64,000 nucleotides of DNA from Paramecium octaurelia (lineage: Eukaryota > Ciliophora > Oligohymenophorea > Peniculida > Parameciidae). Location of the stretch: positions 370,066 to 434,065 of the forward strand of contig CAJJDP010000027.1 in assembly GCA_905182995.1 (NCBI GenBank), read 5' to 3'. Below are positions 12,007-22,441 of the stretch, piece after piece. The translations under genes were made by a program, and so were the position numbers. Below the pieces are notes generated by a model that had not been told where the DNA came from, did no database searches, and saw nothing but the letters and a program-made list of their open reading frames with translations. Each line of letters starts with the position of its first letter. Position 1 is the stretch's first letter.

Positions 12007-12841
12007 ATGGTAAATTTGATTGTGATAATTCTTTTAGCCAAAAGCTCCAAAGACATCCAAGGCTAAGAAGATTTAAAAGAAAGTAGCAGACAGAAAGAAG
12101 AATCCCCTCTTTGTTAAAGACGCCAAAAACTTCAGAATTGGAAATGATGTCCAACCAAAGAGAGATTTATCAAGATATGTCAGATGGCCTCGTTACATTC
12201 TTTTACATAGACAAAAAAAGATTTTATTGCAAAGAATTAAAGTACCAGCAGCCATTCATTAATTCAGCAAAACACTCGACAAAAATCAAAGTAATGTGTA
12301 TATATTAATGTTAGGTTCAAAGGTCTATGCTCTTTTGAAGAAATACGCCCCAGAAACCAAAACCGAAAAGAAATAAAGATTAGTCAAGGCTGCTGAATCC
12401 AAGGCATAAAACTAAAAGGCAGATAGCAAGAAAGTGACAGTCCTCAAATTCGGATTGAATCATGTTACTACTTTGGTTGAAACAAAGAAAGCCAAATTAG
12501 TTTTGATTGCTTATGATGTTGATCCAATCGAATTAGTTGTTTGGCTTCCACAATTATGTAGACGTTAAGAAGTTCCATTTGCCTTTGTTAAAAGTACATA
12601 AATATACAATTATAAAAGACAAGGCCAGATTGGGAGCATTGGTTCACTAAAAGACTGCAACTTGTGTAGCATTGACCGATGTCAGAAAAGAAGACTAAGC
12701 AGAATTCGACAACTTAGTAATCATTTAATATATTCTAGGCTCGTGATTTGAGATAACACTACAATGAAAATCATGAATTGTTAAGAACTATCGGAGGTGG
12801 TCAAGTAGGAATTAAATCAAGACATCAATAAGAAGCTATAA
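12007..12841 (+). CDS. RPL7A: Ribosomal protein eL8 (L7a), truncated contig-end copy
   Basis: Same sequence as the complete gene at 13449-14327 but cut at the N (12842) after GIKSRHQQEAI, losing about 15 C-terminal residues. Introns at 12010-12037, 12291-12314, 12594-12618 and 12717-12738 match the complete copy. I infer this is not a second gene but the overlapping end of one contig. Confidence 0.85.
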
Positions 12842-12842
12842 N
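12842..12842. other. Single N: contig join 1
   Basis: One undetermined base between two directly repeated blocks of 1,441 bases. It marks an assembly join, not a biological feature. Confidence 0.9.
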
Positions 12843-14283
12843 TATAATAAGAATGAATAGTGAAGCAAAACCATAGACTCATTAGGCCAAAGCAAGATTA
12901 AAGGCTGCTAGATCTATTTTTGAATTAGCGGATGTTAATAAGGATGGTTTCATTACTTTTGATGAAGTATTATTTTTATGATGTATCATAAAGGTTCCAA
13001 AATTGCTAATTGAAACAAACAAGTTAATTACAGATGAGTAGTATGTGCCTACAAAAGAGGAAATAGATTGTTGGATTAATATGACAGATTTAAATAAGGA
13101 TAAAAAGGTTAGTATCCATGAATTTGAAGTTTTAATATTAAAAGCTCTTCAAGCATAAGGAATTGATTTAGATGGACAATGATTATGTTATAAATGATTT
13201 ATATATATGATATTCGGCATTCAGAGATTAACCGCTATTGAATATTCATTACTGAGAATTATCTGCACAGTTAGAAAGACTTAGTTCTTAGATCCATTCA
13301 TTTATTGAGGAATTGAGTTGCTTCGATTTATGTTATATTGACTTTTTTGTCAATTTATTTGGGCATGTAAAGTATATGAATTAATTAAATATTAAGGCTT
13401 GTTTTTTCTTTTATTTTCAAAAAATATATTAAAAGATTTTCATTAACAATGGTAAATTTGATTGTGATAATTCTTTTAGCCAAAAGCTCCAAAGACATCC
13501 AAGGCTAAGAAGATTTAAAAGAAAGTAGCAGACAGAAAGAAGAATCCCCTCTTTGTTAAAGACGCCAAAAACTTCAGAATTGGAAATGATGTCCAACCAA
13601 AGAGAGATTTATCAAGATATGTCAGATGGCCTCGTTACATTCTTTTACATAGACAAAAAAAGATTTTATTGCAAAGAATTAAAGTACCAGCAGCCATTCA
13701 TTAATTCAGCAAAACACTCGACAAAAATCAAAGTAATGTGTATATATTAATGTTAGGTTCAAAGGTCTATGCTCTTTTGAAGAAATACGCCCCAGAAACC
13801 AAAACCGAAAAGAAATAAAGATTAGTCAAGGCTGCTGAATCCAAGGCATAAAACTAAAAGGCAGATAGCAAGAAAGTGACAGTCCTCAAATTCGGATTGA
13901 ATCATGTTACTACTTTGGTTGAAACAAAGAAAGCCAAATTAGTTTTGATTGCTTATGATGTTGATCCAATCGAATTAGTTGTTTGGCTTCCACAATTATG
14001 TAGACGTTAAGAAGTTCCATTTGCCTTTGTTAAAAGTACATAAATATACAATTATAAAAGACAAGGCCAGATTGGGAGCATTGGTTCACTAAAAGACTGC
14101 AACTTGTGTAGCATTGACCGATGTCAGAAAAGAAGACTAAGCAGAATTCGACAACTTAGTAATCATTTAATATATTCTAGGCTCGTGATTTGAGATAACA
14201 CTACAATGAAAATCATGAATTGTTAAGAACTATCGGAGGTGGTCAAGTAGGAATTAAATCAAGACATCAATAAGAAGCTATAA
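12843..14283. repeat. Assembly overlap block 1, second copy
   Basis: Direct copy of 11401-12841, beginning immediately after the N and continuing without a break into unique sequence at 14284. The offset between matching bases is 1,442. Confidence 0.88.
12853..13182 (+). CDS. Small EF-hand calcium-binding protein (contig-end copy 2)
   Basis: Repeat of the gene at 11411-11740, including its single 27-nt intron (12967-12993) and both EF-hand loops. It belongs to the contig that starts at 12843. Treat the two as one gene in the genome. Confidence 0.85.
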
Positions 14284-14327
14284 AGAAGGCATTTGAATTG
14301 GAAGAACTTAAGAAAACAAGTTAATGA
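13449..14327 (+). CDS. RPL7A: 60S ribosomal protein eL8 (L7a), complete copy
   Basis: Large-subunit ribosomal protein of the L7Ae RNA-binding family. Start codon ATG 13449-13451 is followed directly by a 28-nt intron (13452-13479), so the first exon codes only Met; the protein continues [11 protein letters not shown]. Family motifs seen: [55 protein letters not shown], and [17 protein letters not shown]. Further introns lie at 13733-13756, 14036-14060 and 14159-14180. About 260 residues, the usual size, ending ELKKTSQ and TGA. The four tiny introns are typical of this genome. Confidence 0.94.
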
Positions 14328-14496
14328 TCAAACATATCAAAATATAATATAAAATAAGAGAATTTGTTGATAATTCTTCCTATTCGTCTCTTTGAAAATC
14401 AGTTTAACTTAGTTATGATCATTTTTGTAAGGATAAATTATCATCCTAAAACAGAATACAAATGAAAACAAATAAAAATATATTAGATGATATAAA

Positions 14497-15186
14497 TCAT
14501 ACAGATGAAGAATCTGAATCTGTCATAACCTTTTTATACCTCCTTTTTTATTCAACTTCATCATCAAAAGCCTCTTCGAGTTCTCCATTCTCGATTTTAC
14601 TCAATTTTCTCAATATGTCTTTTTTCAATGCACATAGATTGTTTATCTTTTCAACTGTTGTAAAATTGCCCTCCATAATTTCATCATGTGAAAGAAAGGA
14701 AGTTTACGAATTAACATGGTATCTGGGTAATTTAATTAATACAATATCAGTAGGACTTATGCCAAACTAGAAAATAAGTGGAGAATACATTCTTTTTGTT
14801 TTCTGCTATTCTCTTCTTCCTTTCCTCCTATGTCATATTATCTCCTGTGTTAATGATTGAATTGTTTTTTCTGAATACATTCTTTTTCTGCATATTATGT
14901 AAATACACTTTTTTGAGATCAACCTACAAACCCATGAATTCACCCAAACTCTATTATCCCAGTAATCTTTATGTTTGCATGTAAATCTGTCCTATGCTCT
15001 TGCCTGGTAAACACTCTGAGTTTATAATTTTGCGCCATTTTCCTATGCCGAACTTCATAAGCGCCAAGTTCAGAATCTCCACTTCTTTCATTGTCCAACC
15101 TTGAATATTGATAATATACAAGTACCTGGTGATAATGTATAATTCCAAAGACTTTATGACTAATGATGTACAATTTATTTAGACAT
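14497..15186 (-). CDS. SANT/Myb-domain protein
   Basis: About 210 residues starting MSKQIVHHQSQSLWNYTLSP. A 26-nt intron (15100-15125) leads into a SANT/Myb-like helix bundle: GWTMKEVEILNLALMKFGIG, then KWRKIINSECLPGKS and QTQRLLGQQ. The tryptophans and helix-turn-helix spacing fit a Myb-type DNA- or histone-binding domain. A second short intron precedes FGISPTDIVLIKLPRYHV. The C-terminus is acidic and Ser-rich (MTDSDSSSV). Likely nuclear; target unknown. Its ATG is only 10 bases from the divergent ATG of the next gene, so they share one very short promoter. Plus-strand frames across this region are antisense shadows. Confidence 0.8.
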
Positions 15187-15196
15187 TAAATTTAAT

Positions 15197-16676
15197 ATGT
15201 AACGATAGCCAACAAAAAAGAGTTTTTCATCTAATAAACGTAGTGAGTCTGGAAACGAAAGAAAAAGGAGTGTTCACAATGACTCATCTTATAATCATAA
15301 AAGTGATGAAGAATTACGTGATGTTGTCAGTAAATTATAATTCAAAATTTTGAAAAAAAATGATCATTTGGCTAAGATGAAAGAAGAAATCATTGAGTTA
15401 TAAGTACAATGGCAAGAAGAGAAAAGAAATTGGCAGAATGAAAAATGTGCACTTGAAAGACAAGCAGACTTCTATAAAGAGAATGTGTATGAATTTATCA
15501 TTATCATTAGACATGCAGAAAGACTTAATAATCAAAAATTATAGATCCAGATTGATAAACTAACATAAATGTTGACTGATTAATCCAAAATCAAGTAACA
15601 TTTCGATACAAATACTACTCTAGAAAAAGTGAGTGGGTAATTAAACTAAGAGATTGATGTATTATAGAAAGAAATAGGAACACTAAGAACTTAAATTACT
15701 TTATTAGAAAATAAGTTATTGACTAAAGAAGAAACTATTTCAGAGTAATAAATTAGAATTTAAAAATTAAAAAAGAAAATGGATCAATAATTATAGGTTC
15801 AATTAGAAGAGAAAATGGTTGATGTTGACAAATAAAAAAAAAGGAGTGGAGAAATTAAAGAGAGAGTTTCAGAATTAGAATTAAAATTAAAGAATTTAAG
15901 TTTGGAAAGCGAAAGAATTAAAAAAGATAATAAGTTTCTATAATCAGAAAATGATCAATTAAGAATTTAATATGAAAAATCAAGTAGATTAATACCATAA
16001 TTAGAAGACTAAAAGTAATTTTTATTTCATCTTTTTTAGTAAGCGATTAGAATTAGAAATAAATGATTATGAATAATAATTTGAAAAAATGAGTAAATAG
16101 ATTAGAGATCTTAATAATTAATATGCAAATGAAAAACAATATGGCCAATCTCACAATGAAGAACTTAAAAAGAAGAATGCATAGATTGATAATTTAGAAT
16201 CACAAATTAATGAATAAATTAGACTATTACATGCTGAATAGAGATAAAATACTTTTTTGAAAGAAGAGATGGAAAAATATAAAGAATAATTAGAAAGATT
16301 ATAAAGACAATCTTAATAATTAACTGATGCTTAACATAAAGATATGGATGTGTTGGAAGCTAAAATTGAAAAAATCAGCAAAGAAATGATTAAATTAAGA
16401 GAGGAAAATAGTATTTTAAAATCGCAATTGTCAAATCAAAAAAAGGAACATGCTTAATATATTGATACCATTGATCAATTATAAAAATAAGTTAGGGATT
16501 TAAAAGGGAAAAATAAAATATTAGTTTAACAACATGATGATTTGGATGCAAGGATCAATTAATTAGCTTAAATGAAACAATAAAAAACTACTAAAGTTAG
16601 AATACAAGATTCTGATTTTAGAAAGAAGATGGCAAAATTAGAGCGTTCAGATAGTAGCAGTTCCTTTTCTGATTGA
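15197..16676 (+). CDS. Long coiled-coil protein
   Basis: About 485 residues. It starts MQRQPTKKSFSSNKRSES with a basic Ser-rich head, then from about residue 45 almost the whole length is heptad-like, rich in K, E, Q, L, I and N. One 25-nt intron at 16015-16039 restores frame. It ends ERSDSSSSFSD, a Ser/Asp tail that could be a casein-kinase target. No globular domain or known family is visible. It resembles filamentous cortex or basal-body coiled-coil proteins of ciliates, but that is only a comparison of composition. It is divergent from the SANT gene and convergent with the next minus-strand gene. Confidence 0.72.
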
Positions 16677-16736
16677 ATTAATTAATATAAAATTATGCTA
16701 AAATTTTTAATTTTTAGAAGCAGCTTTAAATTAATT

Positions 16737-18174
16737 TCATTTAGATGAATTATTTAAAGGCAAATTTTCAATCTTTTATTCTTAGATACTTAGAATTGGA
16801 GTCTAAGAATGAGGACTGGGATTTTCTTCCATTAATTCTTTTATTTGATCATTTGGACATTTTGATTTATCCTAAATCGATTTTAACAACTTATCTAATT
16901 TTAACTGCATATGTAGTATTTCATCAATACTCATGGTCTTTTGTATTTATTTACTTTCATCTTAATACTATTATCGAATTTTTCCATCTTTTATCAAATT
17001 GATGACTGTGATAGGATTAGATTACTTTATTTTAGTATTGTCATTCATACTACATTTGAATTGTTCTAATAACTTAATCAAATAGAAATTTAAAAGCAAT
17101 TATTAAATTGGCAAAACTATAAAGTCAAGTATCATTTTTAAAACCGTATAAAAACCTCCCACTTTAGCTAAGACGTCCATCAATGTTTAATACTAGATAT
17201 AATATATTTATTGTGTATGTGTGAGTTATATGATTATTTCAGCTAATAAATTTGAATTTCCATCATTATATTAGGTGTCATATATTGTTTGATCATATTC
17301 TATCGCACTATATGGTTATTCTGAAGGGAAAAAGTAAAAAGGATTTATATTTGTCGTTGCTTGTGAGAATTGCTATTAAACTTTAATATGTTTAGTTGTT
17401 TGAGAATATAATACACTGGTTTCTGTGTTTTAGAATTTAGCATAGGGATTCCCTTCCAACTCCTTATTAAAAGAATAAGATGTGTAAGTGTAAAATAAAT
17501 TAGAGCTGGCTAATTATTTGTAAATTTCTTCTTTCGGTGCACAATCTTCGTTTAAATATATGTATACATGAAAAATCGGTAGTATTTTCACAAAACCTAA
17601 TTAATGATCCAAGAATGGAAAAGTTCCTCATTCTCAAAGACCCTTTAAGAGTAATGTTTTACCTTTACTCCAGGTATTCAGGATTGATACAATAAGAATG
17701 TCTTTGAGTTACATCCTTTAATAATAATTGATTTTACGTCACTGAAGCTTTGACCTATGGTGTCACAAGGCACGCTGGGGATGAAATCACAATTTGTCTT
17801 TAAGTCAATCTATTCGCAATAATAGAAAACGACACTAAAGATCTGATTCATGTCATTTTATATATAGTTGCCATAAGTGTCTACAACCCCAACAGAAAAT
17901 AAGAAATCAGTTGGGCCAAATGTTAAACCCTAACATAATGGAAAATAATTACTTAATTCTCCTATAACAGAGCATCTGTAGAATTCAAAGAAGCATTCTT
18001 TCCCTCATTCATTTCTAAGATAAATAGATAGAATGAATAAGTTAATAACACAAATAAGCAAAGAGATACAAAAGATCCGAACTTACTTTTGAATTTTTGT
18101 TATCCATCAATTCTCCACTTAATTTCACAACCAAAAAGATCAAGTTCATTTAAAAGACGATAAAAGTGTTTCAT
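16737..18174 (-). CDS. Two-span membrane protein, ciliate-type family, divergent member D
   Basis: About 440 residues. The N-terminus LNELDLFGCEIKWRID...FKSKFGSF matches the family signature (D-x-FG..., aromatic-x-S-x-x-G), followed by a first helix SLCLFVLLTYSFYLFIL. The ectodomain is shorter and its Cys set differs (YYCEQIDLKTNCDF, VPCDTIG, KGCNSKT). The second hydrophobic region begins LMDVLAKVGGFLY, matching FLSYxGGMLK of the others, and the tail is charged. Several introns (23 and 28 nt among them) are needed; one near 17680 could not be placed cleanly. The first copy is complete; 18343-19678 and 20959-21162 are contig-overlap repeats. Confidence 0.65.
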
Positions 18175-18341
18175 TTTTTTAAATAAAGAAATTTTTATAT
18201 AAACCTTGAATTAAAATTTAAATGTTAATTCTTTTATTATTAAGTAATATTTTCTAAAGAAACTTAATTCTAAAACAAAAATCTTAATATTCAATTAATA
18301 TAACACAAATCACAAATTTTACAAAGTTTTCCTTTTTAAGA
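16839..18341. repeat. Assembly overlap block 2, first copy
   Basis: A 1,503-base block repeated directly at 18343-19845 with a single N between. It covers most of two-span member D and the last codons of COPA. No differences were noticed. Interpreted as unmerged contig overlap. Confidence 0.88.
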
Positions 18342-18342
18342 N
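18342..18342. other. Single N: contig join 2
   Basis: One undetermined base between direct copies of a 1,503-base block; an assembly join. Confidence 0.9.
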
Positions 18343-19678
18343 TTTTATTTGATCATTTGGACATTTTGATTTATCCTAAATCGATTTTAACAACTTATCT
18401 AATTTTAACTGCATATGTAGTATTTCATCAATACTCATGGTCTTTTGTATTTATTTACTTTCATCTTAATACTATTATCGAATTTTTCCATCTTTTATCA
18501 AATTGATGACTGTGATAGGATTAGATTACTTTATTTTAGTATTGTCATTCATACTACATTTGAATTGTTCTAATAACTTAATCAAATAGAAATTTAAAAG
18601 CAATTATTAAATTGGCAAAACTATAAAGTCAAGTATCATTTTTAAAACCGTATAAAAACCTCCCACTTTAGCTAAGACGTCCATCAATGTTTAATACTAG
18701 ATATAATATATTTATTGTGTATGTGTGAGTTATATGATTATTTCAGCTAATAAATTTGAATTTCCATCATTATATTAGGTGTCATATATTGTTTGATCAT
18801 ATTCTATCGCACTATATGGTTATTCTGAAGGGAAAAAGTAAAAAGGATTTATATTTGTCGTTGCTTGTGAGAATTGCTATTAAACTTTAATATGTTTAGT
18901 TGTTTGAGAATATAATACACTGGTTTCTGTGTTTTAGAATTTAGCATAGGGATTCCCTTCCAACTCCTTATTAAAAGAATAAGATGTGTAAGTGTAAAAT
19001 AAATTAGAGCTGGCTAATTATTTGTAAATTTCTTCTTTCGGTGCACAATCTTCGTTTAAATATATGTATACATGAAAAATCGGTAGTATTTTCACAAAAC
19101 CTAATTAATGATCCAAGAATGGAAAAGTTCCTCATTCTCAAAGACCCTTTAAGAGTAATGTTTTACCTTTACTCCAGGTATTCAGGATTGATACAATAAG
19201 AATGTCTTTGAGTTACATCCTTTAATAATAATTGATTTTACGTCACTGAAGCTTTGACCTATGGTGTCACAAGGCACGCTGGGGATGAAATCACAATTTG
19301 TCTTTAAGTCAATCTATTCGCAATAATAGAAAACGACACTAAAGATCTGATTCATGTCATTTTATATATAGTTGCCATAAGTGTCTACAACCCCAACAGA
19401 AAATAAGAAATCAGTTGGGCCAAATGTTAAACCCTAACATAATGGAAAATAATTACTTAATTCTCCTATAACAGAGCATCTGTAGAATTCAAAGAAGCAT
19501 TCTTTCCCTCATTCATTTCTAAGATAAATAGATAGAATGAATAAGTTAATAACACAAATAAGCAAAGAGATACAAAAGATCCGAACTTACTTTTGAATTT
19601 TTGTTATCCATCAATTCTCCACTTAATTTCACAACCAAAAAGATCAAGTTCATTTAAAAGACGATAAAAGTGTTTCAT
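18343..19678 (-). CDS. Two-span member D, contig-end duplicate lacking its 3' end
   Basis: Repeat of the gene at 16737-18174: same start (MKHFYRLLNELDLFG) at 19678 but cut at 18343 before the stop because the contig begins there. Not an independent gene. Confidence 0.8.
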
Positions 19679-19845
19679 TTTTTTAAATAAAGAAATTTTT
19701 ATATAAACCTTGAATTAAAATTTAAATGTTAATTCTTTTATTATTAAGTAATATTTTCTAAAGAAACTTAATTCTAAAACAAAAATCTTAATATTCAATT
19801 AATATAACACAAATCACAAATTTTACAAAGTTTTCCTTTTTAAGA
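18343..19845. repeat. Assembly overlap block 2, second copy
   Basis: Direct copy of 16839-18341 at an offset of 1,504. It continues into the C-terminal part of COPA, unlike the first copy, which stops at the N. Confidence 0.88.
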
Positions 19846-20957
19846 ATGGATTGCTTAATCAAACTAACACTAATGATTGCTTTATTCCTTATTGATTGTC
19901 AAAGTATCTGCAAATATTATCTTGCAACCTTAAATTAAATAATCCTCTTCGAAATCAATTTGATATTCATTTCTTAATTATTACTCACAATTTTTTAAAA
20001 TCTAGACTATTAAAATTGATTACTTTCTTAACGTTTTCTATAACTTCAGGTTTAGCATAAGCTGATCCTTATGGAGCCTTTTCCAATAATTTTAACAAAT
20101 ATCTAGCTACCTAAGCTCCAGTCAAATGGTTCTTCTGCTTGTAAGCCAAACTCATGGCTGCTCTTAAAGTCAAAGAACGATGTATTGGTTATAAATCACA
20201 CATGGCCATATAGCATGCTAATTCGATTTGTCTAGAAACACTTTAATCTTTTTTATTTAATTCACAATTCATAGCCATAATGTAATTAAAACAGATGGGC
20301 ACAATATCTGTGTTTTTCTCATAAAATAATGCTTGTCTTAATAAGGATTTAAAAGTATTCAATGCATCTTGAAATTTACCATCAGAAGTTTGCTTATAAC
20401 CTTATTTGAGTAGGGTTTAAGAATTTCTATTGAAATGTTATTTATCTTATAAAGATGATAGCAGTTATGGGGCAGCCTATAAGAAAGGTATTTGAGTTAT
20501 CTCCATAATTGAACTCAAACACAATTATTTCATATAGTCCTTACATAGATTAAGATTGGTCACATTTTTTGTTGACTTTAATGTTTATTAACATTATTAA
20601 AATTACTCAGTTATTACTTATTCGACAGGTGATAAAGCTATTGTATTATAAGTAGATAGTACCTTTTTTATAATCAGGATATCCGTATTGTAAGCTCTTA
20701 AAATCCAAAGTTGTTTAGTTTAATTACATTTCTAAAAGTTCTTATTCATTTATTTCCCATTAACAATCTTCAAATATTTCTTCCTTATCTTATTTATGTT
20801 AGTCATCCACTTTCTATTCATTCTATCTATTTTTACAATTATTCTAAGTTTACTTATTTTAATTCCCTGATGATTTTTCTTATTACTTTTGATTTTTTTC
20901 TTTGGTATCTTTATCTTCTTCTTCCATTAACAGATTGTATTATTGATCTTGGTCAAC
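19475..20957. repeat. Assembly overlap block 3, first copy
   Basis: A 1,483-base block repeated directly at 20959-22441, separated by one N at 20958. It covers the 5' end of two-span member D and the C-terminal third of COPA. Blocks 2 and 3 themselves overlap (19475-19845), so some sequence occurs three times in the window. Confidence 0.88.
19795..20957 (-). CDS. COPI alpha subunit, C-terminal contig-end duplicate
   Basis: Repeat of the C-terminal part of the complete COPA gene at 21279-24984, with the same stop codon context and the same CDLQPIHRSLTLRAAM motif. It is open at 20957 only because the contig ends there. Not an independent gene. Confidence 0.85.
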
Positions 20958-20958
20958 N
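20958..20958. other. Single N: contig join 3
   Basis: One undetermined base between direct copies of a 1,483-base block; an assembly join. Confidence 0.9.
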
Positions 20959-21162
20959 AGCATCTGTAGAATTCAAAGAAGCATTCTTTCCCTCATTCAT
21001 TTCTAAGATAAATAGATAGAATGAATAAGTTAATAACACAAATAAGCAAAGAGATACAAAAGATCCGAACTTACTTTTGAATTTTTGTTATCCATCAATT
21101 CTCCACTTAATTTCACAACCAAAAAGATCAAGTTCATTTAAAAGACGATAAAAGTGTTTCAT
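20959..21162 (-). CDS. Two-span member D, third partial appearance (5' end only)
   Basis: The first exon of member D appears a third time at the start of the last contig, from ATG 21162 to the contig edge. It encodes the signature and first membrane helix. It is an overlap artefact, not a gene. Confidence 0.8.
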
Positions 21163-22441
21163 TTTTTTAAATAAAGAAATTTTTATATAAACCTTGAATT
21201 AAAATTTAAATGTTAATTCTTTTATTATTAAGTAATATTTTCTAAAGAAACTTAATTCTAAAACAAAAATCTTAATATTCAATTAATATAACACAAATCA
21301 CAAATTTTACAAAGTTTTCCTTTTTAAGAATGGATTGCTTAATCAAACTAACACTAATGATTGCTTTATTCCTTATTGATTGTCAAAGTATCTGCAAATA
21401 TTATCTTGCAACCTTAAATTAAATAATCCTCTTCGAAATCAATTTGATATTCATTTCTTAATTATTACTCACAATTTTTTAAAATCTAGACTATTAAAAT
21501 TGATTACTTTCTTAACGTTTTCTATAACTTCAGGTTTAGCATAAGCTGATCCTTATGGAGCCTTTTCCAATAATTTTAACAAATATCTAGCTACCTAAGC
21601 TCCAGTCAAATGGTTCTTCTGCTTGTAAGCCAAACTCATGGCTGCTCTTAAAGTCAAAGAACGATGTATTGGTTATAAATCACACATGGCCATATAGCAT
21701 GCTAATTCGATTTGTCTAGAAACACTTTAATCTTTTTTATTTAATTCACAATTCATAGCCATAATGTAATTAAAACAGATGGGCACAATATCTGTGTTTT
21801 TCTCATAAAATAATGCTTGTCTTAATAAGGATTTAAAAGTATTCAATGCATCTTGAAATTTACCATCAGAAGTTTGCTTATAACCTTATTTGAGTAGGGT
21901 TTAAGAATTTCTATTGAAATGTTATTTATCTTATAAAGATGATAGCAGTTATGGGGCAGCCTATAAGAAAGGTATTTGAGTTATCTCCATAATTGAACTC
22001 AAACACAATTATTTCATATAGTCCTTACATAGATTAAGATTGGTCACATTTTTTGTTGACTTTAATGTTTATTAACATTATTAAAATTACTCAGTTATTA
22101 CTTATTCGACAGGTGATAAAGCTATTGTATTATAAGTAGATAGTACCTTTTTTATAATCAGGATATCCGTATTGTAAGCTCTTAAAATCCAAAGTTGTTT
22201 AGTTTAATTACATTTCTAAAAGTTCTTATTCATTTATTTCCCATTAACAATCTTCAAATATTTCTTCCTTATCTTATTTATGTTAGTCATCCACTTTCTA
22301 TTCATTCTATCTATTTTTACAATTATTCTAAGTTTACTTATTTTAATTCCCTGATGATTTTTCTTATTACTTTTGATTTTTTTCTTTGGTATCTTTATCT
22401 TCTTCTTCCATTAACAGATTGTATTATTGATCTTGGTCAAC
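20959..22441. repeat. Assembly overlap block 3, second copy
   Basis: Direct copy of 19475-20957 at an offset of 1,484, running on without a break into the rest of COPA. This contig carries the only complete COPA gene. Confidence 0.88.

Larger units (their letters stand above)
11401..12841. repeat. Assembly overlap block 1, first copy
   Basis: This 1,441-base block is repeated directly at 12843-14283, the copies separated only by one N at 12842. I saw no difference between copies when comparing lines. It holds the EF-hand gene and most of the eL8 gene. The first copy stops in mid-exon at the N, while the second runs on through the real end of eL8. This is how two overlapping contig ends look when joined without merging. 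Confidence 0.88.

Noticed and set aside
14462-14984. Two plus-strand frames of 102 and 68 codons
   Set aside because: They are antisense to the SANT/Myb gene, which has a clear domain and splice sites.
16745-17002. Plus-strand hydrophobic 85-codon frame
   Set aside because: Antisense to the charged tail of two-span member D; hydrophobicity comes from complementing Lys/Asn/Gln codons.
19846-19980. Plus-strand signal peptide-like frame (MDCLIKLTLMIALFLIDC)
   Set aside because: It is antisense to the C-terminal end of COPA, whose reading frame and cysteine motif match the family.
11401-22441. Tandem duplication of eL8, EF-hand, two-span and COPA genes
   Set aside because: Copies look identical, are separated by one N, and one of each pair is cut exactly at the N, which fits contig overlap better than biology.
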